This document shows, one piece after another, positions 1 to 5,278 of a stretch of 12,194 nucleotides of DNA. The DNA comes from DASSKF01 sp035690725 (GTDB taxonomy: Bacteria > Actinomycetota > Actinomycetes > Actinomycetales > Dermatophilaceae): positions 1 to 12,194 of the forward strand of contig DASSKF010000138.1 in NCBI GenBank assembly GCA_035690725.1, read 5' to 3'. The position numbers and the translations under genes were made by a program. The notes beneath the pieces are model-generated. The model saw only the letters and a list, made by a program, of their open reading frames with translations, was not told the origin of the DNA and made no database searches. Position 1 is the stretch's first letter, and each line of letters opens with the position of its first letter.

Positions 1-1
1 G

Positions 2-1339
2 GCGCCGACGCTGGTCATCCTCGACGAGATCCACCACGGCGGCGACAACCGCTCGTGGGGCGACGCCATCCGGGAGGCCTTCGAGCCCGCGACCCGGCGC
101 CTCGCGCTCACCGGAACCCCCTTCCGCTCCGACACCAGCCCGATCCCTTTCGTGCGGTACGAGCAGACGGACGGCGTACGTCGCTCTGCGAGCGACTACA
201 CCTACGGGTATGCCGAGGCGTTGCGTGACGGGGTCGTGCGGCCGGTGCTCTTCCTCGCCTACGGGGGAGCGATGCGGTGGCGCACCCGGGCGGGCGACGA
301 GGTCGCCGCGCGCCTGGGGGAGCCGCTCACCAAGGACGCCACCGCGCAGGCGTGGCGGACCGCGCTCGACGCCAAGGGGGAGTGGATCCCCGCCGTCCTG
401 CGCGCCGCGGACCGCCGGCTCACCGAGGTGCGCCGCGGCGTCGGGGACGCCGGCGGGCTGGTGATCGCGTCCGACCAGGCCCAGGCGCGCGCCTACGCCC
501 GGCTGCTGGAGCAGATCGCCGGGGAGAAGCCGACCGTCGTCCTGTCCGACGACGCCGGCGCGTCGGCGCGGATCGAGCAGTTCGGCGCCTCCGAGGACCG
601 GTGGATGGTCGCCGTGCGGATGGTGTCCGAGGGCGTGGACGTGCCCCGGCTGTGCGTCGGGGTCTACGCGACGTCCACCTCGACGCCGCTGTTCTTCGCC
701 CAGGCGGTGGGCCGGTTCGTGCGGGCGCGGCGTCGGGGCGAGACCGCCTCGGTGTTCCTGCCCAGCGTGCCGCTGATTCTCGAGCACGCCGCCCGGCTGG
801 AGGAGCAGCGCGACCACGCGCTCGACCGCCCCCGGAAGCCGGGCGAGGAGGCGGACCTGTGGGCCGAGTCGGAGGCCCTCGTCGCCGAGGCGAACCGGAC
901 CCGCACCCAGCCGGACGACCAGCTGCCGTTCGAGGCGCTGGAGTCCGAGGCCGAGTTCGACCACGTCCTGTTCGACGCCCAGCAGTACGGCCTCGGCGCC
1001 GGTGCCGGCAGCGCCGACGAGCAGGAGTACCTCGGACTGCCCGGCCTGCTCGAGCCGGACCAGGTCGCGACCCTGCTGCGGGACCGGCAGAGCAAGCAGG
1101 GCCGCGCGCCCGCACGCCGGGCCGAGGAGCCGGTCGCGGCGCACCGGGCCCTGGCCGCGCAGCGCAAGGAGCTCAACTCCCTGGTCGCGGCCTACGCCCG
1201 CAGGACGAGCACCCCGCACGCCGTGGTGCACACCGACCTGCGGCGCCGCTGCGGCGGTCCGGCCCTGGACGAGGCCACCAGCGAGCAGGTGTCCGAGCGG
1301 ATCGACACGATCCGGAACTGGTTCGTCGGTCGACGGTGA
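2..1339 (+). CDS. DEAD/DEAH-box (SF2) helicase, 3' part; 5' end outside window
   Basis: The frame is open from the first full codon at base 2 to TGA at 1337-1339 (445 residues), so the start and the ATP-binding motif I/Walker A region lie to the left. Visible SF2 helicase motifs, numbered from the first codon in the window: motif II DEIHH (8-12, the DExH Walker B), motif III-like LTGTPFR (36-42), motif V around EGVDVP (210-215), and motif VI QAVGRFVRAR (234-243) with the arginines that contact the ATP phosphates. The family couples ATP hydrolysis to nucleic-acid unwinding or translocation in the cytoplasm; the substrate cannot be told from sequence. After motif VI lie about 200 charged residues with no motif I recognise. 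The next gene starts 28 nt later with no visible terminator, so readthrough into the catabolic genes is possible, but I see no functional link. Confidence 0.9.
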   Translation, partial: APTLVILDEIHHGGDNRSWGDAIREAFEPATRRLALTGTPFRSDTSPIPFVRYEQTDGVRRSASDYTYGYAEALRDGVVRPVLFLAYGGAMRWRTRAGDEVAARLGEPLTKDATAQAWRTALDAKGEWIPAVLRAADRRLTEVRRGVGDAGGLVIASDQAQARAYARLLEQIAGEKPTVVLSDDAGASARIEQFGASEDRWMVAVRMVSEGVDVPRLCVGVYATSTSTPLFFAQAVGRFVRARRRGETASVFLPSVPLILEHAARLEEQRDHALDRPRKPGEEADLWAESEALVAEANRTRTQPDDQLPFEALESEAEFDHVLFDAQQYGLGAGAGSADEQEYLGLPGLLEPDQVATLLRDRQSKQGRAPARRAEEPVAAHRALAAQRKELNSLVAAYARRTSTPHAVVHTDLRRRCGGPALDEATSEQVSERIDTIRNWFVGRR

Positions 1340-1355
1340 CGGGTCCGGTGCTGAC

Positions 1356-1362
1356 GAGGAGG
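1356..1362 (+). promoter_or_regulatory. Shine-Dalgarno for the FAD oxidoreductase
   Basis: GAGGAGG lies 5 nt before GTG 1368 and 8 nt before GTG 1371. It rules out the much longer upstream in-frame extension that would overlap the helicase, but does not choose between the tandem GTGs. Confidence 0.75.
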
Positions 1363-1367
1363 ACGAC

Positions 1368-2534
1368 GTGGTGAGCGGCGGCCGGGAACTGCCCGCGCGA
1401 GCAGACGTGGTCGTCATCGGCGGGGGTGTGATGGGCGTCAGCACGGCCTTCCACCTGGCCGAGGCCGGCGCGGGCCAGGTCGTGCTGCTGGAGCGGGACG
1501 CCTTCGGCTCCGGCTCGACCTGCAAGGCCGCCGGCGGGGTGCGCGCCCAGTTCTCCGACCGGCTCAACATCGAGCTGGGCCGGCGCAGCCTGGAGGCGTT
1601 CCAGCGGTTCGGCCAGCACCCGGGGCAGGAGATCGACCTGCACCAGGTCGGCTACCTGTTCCTGCTGGACGACCGGGACGACGTGGCCGCCTTCGAGCAG
1701 AACGTGCAGCTGCAGAACGAGCTCGGCGTGCCCAGCCGGATGCTGGAGCCGGGGGAGGCCCAGCGGCTGGCCCCGCTCCTGGAGACCGACGGGATGCTCG
1801 CCGCCGCCTTCTCGCCGACCGACGGACACTGCACGCCGGAGTCGGTGGTGCTCGGCTACGCCACCGGCGCCCGCCGGCACGGCGCGCGCCTGTATGCCGG
1901 CTGCGCCGCCACCGGCATCGAGACCCGGGGGGACCGGATCACCGGCGTGCGCACCGACCGGGGCACGATCGGGACCGACACGGTCGTCTGCGCTGCCGGG
2001 GCGTGGTCGCGGGAGGTGGGCGAGTGGGTCGGGGTCGACCTGCCGGTCACCCCGCTGCGCCGGCAGGTGCTCATCACCGAGCCGGTGGCGGACCTGCCGC
2101 CCGACCTGCCGATGACGCTCGACTTCTCCACCAGCTTCTACTTCCACCGGGAGGGGCCGGGGCTGCTGATCGGCATGTCCGACCCGGACGAGCAACCCGG
2201 CTTCCGGCTGGACCGGTCCGAGGACTGGCTGCCGCGGCTGGGCGCGGCGATGGAGCGGCGGGCGCCGCGGCTGCTCGACGTCGGGTTCGCCAGCGGATGG
2301 GCGGGGCTGTACGAGATGACCCCCGACCACAACGCCCTCATCGGGGAGGCCGAGGGCCCCGACCGGTTCCTCTACGCCACCGGCTTCTCCGGCCACGGCT
2401 TCCTCATGGGACCGGCGGTCGGGGAGGTCCTGCGCGACCTCTGCCTCGGCCGCACCCCGCCGATCGACGTCTCGCCCCTGGACGCCACCCGGTTCAGCCG
2501 GTCCGGCGGCCGACCGGAGCTGAACGTCATCTGA
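1368..2534 (+). CDS. FAD-dependent oxidoreductase, DAO/sarcosine-oxidase-like; candidate pipecolate-oxidising enzyme
   Basis: 388 residues, the usual size of single-chain or beta-subunit members of the DAO (glycine/D-amino acid oxidase) fold. The N-terminal Rossmann element has G18-x-G20-xx-G23 followed by E42, which should bind the FAD ribose. A GSGSTCKAAGG stretch (47-57) follows, and the C-terminal signature TGFSGHGF ends at 345. Family members oxidise the C-N bond of secondary or alpha amines. The ALDH7 gene 58 nt downstream uses the product of pipecolate oxidation, so L-pipecolate (or lysine-derived cyclic imino acid) oxidation is my preferred role; sarcosine, proline or a D-amino acid remain possible. 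In monomeric sarcosine oxidase and human PIPOX a Cys in a CMYT-type motif carries covalent FAD. The matching segment here reads GLYE (313-316), without Cys, so flavin is probably non-covalent and an electron acceptor other than O2 is possible. Start: tandem GTG codons at 1368 and 1371 follow GAGGAGG; either could be used. Confidence 0.85.
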   Translation: MVSGGRELPARADVVVIGGGVMGVSTAFHLAEAGAGQVVLLERDAFGSGSTCKAAGGVRAQFSDRLNIELGRRSLEAFQRFGQHPGQEIDLHQVGYLFLLDDRDDVAAFEQNVQLQNELGVPSRMLEPGEAQRLAPLLETDGMLAAAFSPTDGHCTPESVVLGYATGARRHGARLYAGCAATGIETRGDRITGVRTDRGTIGTDTVVCAAGAWSREVGEWVGVDLPVTPLRRQVLITEPVADLPPDLPMTLDFSTSFYFHREGPGLLIGMSDPDEQPGFRLDRSEDWLPRLGAAMERRAPRLLDVGFASGWAGLYEMTPDHNALIGEAEGPDRFLYATGFSGHGFLMGPAVGEVLRDLCLGRTPPIDVSPLDATRFSRSGGRPELNVI

Positions 2535-2544
2535 CCGCGGTAGT

Positions 2545-2586
2545 GGACACTGGACCCAGGACACACCCACGAGGACACGGGAGAGA
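2545..2586 (+). repeat. Three GGACAC direct repeats at 14-nt period before the ALDH7 gene
   Basis: GGACAC occurs at 2545, 2559 and 2573, exactly 14 nt apart, filling most of the 58-nt gap between the FAD enzyme and the ALDH gene. The last unit runs into the Shine-Dalgarno. It could be a binding-site array or a local duplication remnant; no protein is known for it and chance is not excluded. Confidence 0.4.
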
Positions 2587-2592
2587 ACGCGA

Positions 2593-4125
2593 ATGACCAG
2601 CACACTGCCCACCGCCGAGGACCTGCGCGGCCGCGCGAGCGCCGCGCTCGAGCGCTGTGGCGTCGACCCGGCGTCGATCGCCGGGGACCGGGCGTCCCGC
2701 TCGCCCATCAACGGCGAGGACCTGCTGCCGGTGGCGTGGACCGACGGGGCCGGGGTGGACGCCGCCGTGGCCCGCGCGAAGGACGCCTTCCAGACCTGGC
2801 GCACGACGCCGGCACCCGTGCGTGGCGCGCTCGTGCGCCGGTTCGGCGAGCTGCTGAGCGAGCACAAGGCCGACATCGGCGAGCTCGTCAGCCTCGAGGT
2901 CGGCAAGATCACCTCCGAGGCAGAGGGCGAGGTCCAGGAGATGATCGACATCTGCGAGTTCGCCGTCGGGCTGTCCCGGCAGCTGTACGGCCGGACCATG
3001 CCCTCGGAGCGGCCCGGGCACCGCCTGATGGAGACGTGGCACCCGCTCGGGGTCGTCGGGGTCATCTCGGCGTTCAACTTCCCCTGCGCGGTGTGGTCCT
3101 GGAACACCGCCGTCGCGCTCGTCTGCGGCGACCCGGTCGTGTGGAAGCCTTCGGAGAACGCGCCGCTGACCGCCCTGGCCTGCAACGCGGTCCTGCAGCA
3201 GGCGATCGACGAGGCGGGCGCCCCCGCGGCCCTCAGCCAGGTCGTCATCGGCGGCGCGGACGTCGGTGAGCGCCTCGTCGACAACCCGGACGTGGCGCTG
3301 CTCAGCGCCACCGGCTCGACCCGGATGGGCCGCGAGGTGGGTCCGCGCGTGGCGTCCCGGTTCGGCCGCTTCCTGCTCGAGCTCGGTGGCAACAACGCCG
3401 CCGTCGTCACCTCGTCGGCCGACCTCGACCTCGCCACCCGTGGGATCGTCTTCGCGGCCGCCGGCACCGCCGGCCAGCGCTGCACGACCCTGCGCCGGGT
3501 GCTCGTGCACGAGGACGTCGCCGACGACCTGCAGGGGCGGCTCACCGCGGCCTACGAGCGGCTGCCGATCGGTGACCCGCTGACCGAGGGCACCCTGGTC
3601 GGGCCGCTCATCAACGACAAGGCCTACGACGGGCTGCAGCACGCCCTCGAGCAGGCGCAGCAGCAGGGCGGCAAGGTGCTCGTGGGCGGGGGCCGCCGGC
3701 TGGCCGACGAGGCCTCCGGTGCCTACTACGTGGAGCCCGCCGTCGTGCGGATGCCCGAGCAGAGCGACATCGTCAAGCAGGAGACCTTCGCCCCGGTCCT
3801 CTACCTGATGACCTACCGCAACCTCGACTCGGCGATCGAGCTGAACAACGACGTGCCCCAAGGGCTGTCGTCGGCCATCTTCACCACGGACCAGGCCGAG
3901 GCGGAGCAGTTCGTCAGCGCCGTGGGGTCCGACTGCGGCATCGTCAACGTCAACATCGGCACTTCCGGCGCCGAGATCGGCGGGGCATTCGGCGGCGAGA
4001 AGGAGACCGGCGGCGGCCGCGAGTCCGGTTCGGACGCCTGGCGGGCGTACATGCGGCGGGCCACGAACACCGTGAACTACTCCGGGGAGCTTCCGCTGGC
4101 GCAGGGCGTCGACTTCAGCGTCTGA
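2593..4125 (+). CDS. amaB: Antiquitin-type (ALDH7) aldehyde dehydrogenase: piperideine-6-carboxylate / aminoadipate-semialdehyde dehydrogenase
   Basis: 510 residues, matching the ALDH7 length. The enzyme oxidises alpha-aminoadipate 6-semialdehyde (open form of piperideine-6-carboxylate) with NAD(P)+ to 2-aminoadipate in the cytoplasm, a step of lysine/pipecolate breakdown. Catalytic residues are in place: N162 (FNFP), K185 (WKPSE, cofactor), general base E263 (LELGG) and nucleophile C297 (GQRCTT), with the normal 34-residue E-to-C spacing. The C-terminal signature around 467-483 (GGEKETGGGRESGSDAW), then MRRATNTVNYS and LPLAQG, is the pattern I know from human ALDH7A1 and bacterial AmaB/Pcd, and separates it from betaine- or succinate-semialdehyde dehydrogenases. 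ATG 2593 follows GGGAGAG (2579-2585) by 7 nt. It lies 58 nt after the FAD enzyme, likely co-transcribed. The 3' end overlaps the convergent lysR by 11 nt. Confidence 0.93.
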   Translation: MTSTLPTAEDLRGRASAALERCGVDPASIAGDRASRSPINGEDLLPVAWTDGAGVDAAVARAKDAFQTWRTTPAPVRGALVRRFGELLSEHKADIGELVSLEVGKITSEAEGEVQEMIDICEFAVGLSRQLYGRTMPSERPGHRLMETWHPLGVVGVISAFNFPCAVWSWNTAVALVCGDPVVWKPSENAPLTALACNAVLQQAIDEAGAPAALSQVVIGGADVGERLVDNPDVALLSATGSTRMGREVGPRVASRFGRFLLELGGNNAAVVTSSADLDLATRGIVFAAAGTAGQRCTTLRRVLVHEDVADDLQGRLTAAYERLPIGDPLTEGTLVGPLINDKAYDGLQHALEQAQQQGGKVLVGGGRRLADEASGAYYVEPAVVRMPEQSDIVKQETFAPVLYLMTYRNLDSAIELNNDVPQGLSSAIFTTDQAEAEQFVSAVGSDCGIVNVNIGTSGAEIGGAFGGEKETGGGRESGSDAWRAYMRRATNTVNYSGELPLAQGVDFSV

Positions 4126-5089
4126 CCGGCTCCTCCCGGGCGGCCGCGCGTCGCCCGGGAGCCTCCGGGAGGTCCACCCCCGGCAGCCCCCCGGCGAGCA
4201 GGTGCGCCGAGGACCGCAGGGCGTCGAGGGCGCCGGCCACCGCCGGGTTGTGCCGCAGTGACCGGTGCACCGCGGCGACGTGTCGGTGCGCGGTCACGTC
4301 CGCGACCCGTGCGGCGACGACTCCCTCGCGCGGGTCGTGGCTGAGCGCCGGCACGAGGGCGATGCCCAGACCCGCCCGGACGAACGCGGACACGACGTCG
4401 TAGTCGTTGCTGCGCACGGCGACCCGGGGCTGGAACCCGGCGCCGGCGCAGAGCCGGCGCAGGCACACGGCGCCGGCGGTCGCCTCCCGCGGGGAGATCC
4501 AGCGCTCGTCGCCCAGCTCGGCGAGCCGGGGTGGCTCACCGGCCGCCCGCGGGTGATCGGAGGGCAGCAGCAGCACGAGGTCCTCGCGCAGCAGCGGCTC
4601 GACGCCGAGCCCGCGCGGCCAGGAGCGGGGCACCAGGTCGTAGCGGTAGACGAGGGCGAGGTCGATCGCGCCGTCCCCGAGGGCGGGCAGCAGCTCGTCG
4701 GTCTCGCCCTCGTCGAGGAGCACCTCCACGGCGGGACGCTCCTCGTGCAGCCGGGCGAGCGCCCGGGGGAGGAGCCGCTCGCTGGCGGTCGGGAAGCTGC
4801 CGATCCGGATGCTGCCGGCGCCGCCCGCCACCATCCCGGCCACCTCGTCCTCGAGGGCCTGCAGGCTGGTCAGGCTGTCGTGCGCCCGCCGGGCGAGGAA
4901 CTGAGCCGCCGGGGTGGCCCGCACGCTGTGGGCCGACCGCTCGAACAGCGGCACCCGGACGGCCCGTTCGAGCGCGGCGATCTGCTGGGAGACGGCCGAG
5001 CCGGTGTACCCGAGCTGCCGCGCCGCGTCGGCGAAGGAGCCGGTCCGGATCACCACCACCAGGGTGCGCAGGTGGACCGGGTTGAGCAC
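4115..5089 (-). CDS. LysR-family transcriptional regulator
   Basis: 324 residues, normal for the family. The N-terminal winged helix-turn-helix covers about 7-65, with the typical run GSFADAARQLGYTGSAVSQQ (17-36), then LE and PLFERS. The remainder is the periplasmic-binding-protein-like effector domain (about 90-300) beginning IRIGSFPTASERLLP. It presumably binds DNA as a tetramer and senses a pathway metabolite. It is convergent with the ALDH7 gene (11-nt overlap) and divergent from the fused E1 gene (189-nt gap). It therefore sits between the two catabolic arms and most likely controls the E1-gcdH arm and itself. Start: GTG 5089 gives the canonical LysR N-terminus (LNPVHLRTLVVV) and has no Shine-Dalgarno. 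A -10-like TAGGCT sits 5 nt upstream, suggesting a leaderless message. A longer in-frame extension to 5173 lacks homology and would run across the control region. Confidence 0.92.
   Translation of the reverse strand: MLNPVHLRTLVVVIRTGSFADAARQLGYTGSAVSQQIAALERAVRVPLFERSAHSVRATPAAQFLARRAHDSLTSLQALEDEVAGMVAGGAGSIRIGSFPTASERLLPRALARLHEERPAVEVLLDEGETDELLPALGDGAIDLALVYRYDLVPRSWPRGLGVEPLLREDLVLLLPSDHPRAAGEPPRLAELGDERWISPREATAGAVCLRRLCAGAGFQPRVAVRSNDYDVVSAFVRAGLGIALVPALSHDPREGVVAARVADVTAHRHVAAVHRSLRHNPAVAGALDALRSSAHLLAGGLPGVDLPEAPGRRAAAREEPVRR
4133..4161 (+). terminator. GC-rich stem-loop after the ALDH7 gene
   Basis: CTCCCGGGCG (4133-4142) pairs perfectly with CGCCCGGGAG (4152-4161) around a 9-nt loop, starting 7 nt after the ALDH stop. 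No U-tract follows, as is common for actinobacterial intrinsic terminators. It lies inside the 3' coding end of the convergent lysR, so lysR mRNA must be read through the same stem. A second small inverted repeat, CCTCC-G-GGAGG, follows directly. Confidence 0.6.
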
Positions 5090-5094
5090 GGTCC

Positions 5095-5125
5095 AGCCTA
5101 ACCCGCGGCCCGCAGGGCAGGGCAA
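5095..5125 (-). promoter_or_regulatory. Candidate lysR promoter (leaderless)
   Basis: Read on the minus strand: TTGCCC (5120-5125), a 19-nt spacer, then TAGGCT (5095-5100), then 5 nt and the GTG start codon. TAnnnT is the typical actinobacterial -10. Transcription would start at or next to the start codon, fitting the lack of a Shine-Dalgarno. The spacer is slightly long. Confidence 0.4.
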
Positions 5126-5262
5126 GCGTTGCTGGCGCTCGCGCGGCCAGGTCTGGCCCTCACGGGCTGGCATCGCGCGTCGTCATGGGCGATCGTCGAG
5201 GGGGTGGGGCCGGTCGTGCCCCGTGGGCCGTCCGGACCGCCCCGCCCGCGAGCGACAGGGAT

Positions 5263-5268
5263 GGGAGG
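5263..5268 (+). promoter_or_regulatory. Shine-Dalgarno deciding the E1 start
   Basis: GGGAGG lies 10 nt before GTG 5279 and is the only good ribosome-binding sequence near the E1 N-terminus. It overlaps the competing in-frame ATG at 5261, whose own upstream sequence (ACAGGG) is weak. This favours GTG 5279. Confidence 0.55.
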
Positions 5269-5278
5269 CCCCTCCACC

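Larger units (their letters stand above)
5090..5278. promoter_or_regulatory. Divergent lysR / E1 control region
   Basis: 189 nt without a credible gene. It holds the lysR promoter candidate, the inverted repeat GGCCAG-GT-CTGGCC (5145-5158), a nearby GCGC-TC-GCGC (5135-5144), a wider CTGGC-N9-GCCAG (5132-5150), another CTGGC (5167-5171) and the palindrome GTCCGGAC (5230-5237). A LysR protein usually binds in its own divergent promoter, so the 5132-5171 cluster is the best operator candidate. I could not pick a convincing -35/-10 for the E1 direction. Confidence 0.5.

Noticed and set aside
1002..1367. Long N-terminal extension of the FAD oxidoreductase overlapping the helicase
   Set aside because: The Rossmann motif is at the very N-terminus in this family, and GAGGAGG at 1356-1362 marks the real start.
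2535..2592. A separate promoter for the ALDH7 gene in the 58-nt gap
   Set aside because: TAGTGG could be a poor -10, but no -35 at suitable spacing was found; co-transcription with the FAD gene is simpler.
1173..3545. Long minus-strand frame (about 790 codons) across the FAD and ALDH7 genes
   Set aside because: Same high-GC shadow effect; it crosses two well-supported plus-strand genes and a gene boundary, and shows no domain.
5129..5278. Longer N-terminus for the E1 protein (in-frame starts from 5129 on)
   Set aside because: The added residues are Pro/Gly/Arg-rich without homology, cover the divergent control region, and lack a ribosome-binding site; GTG 5279 has GGGAGG upstream.
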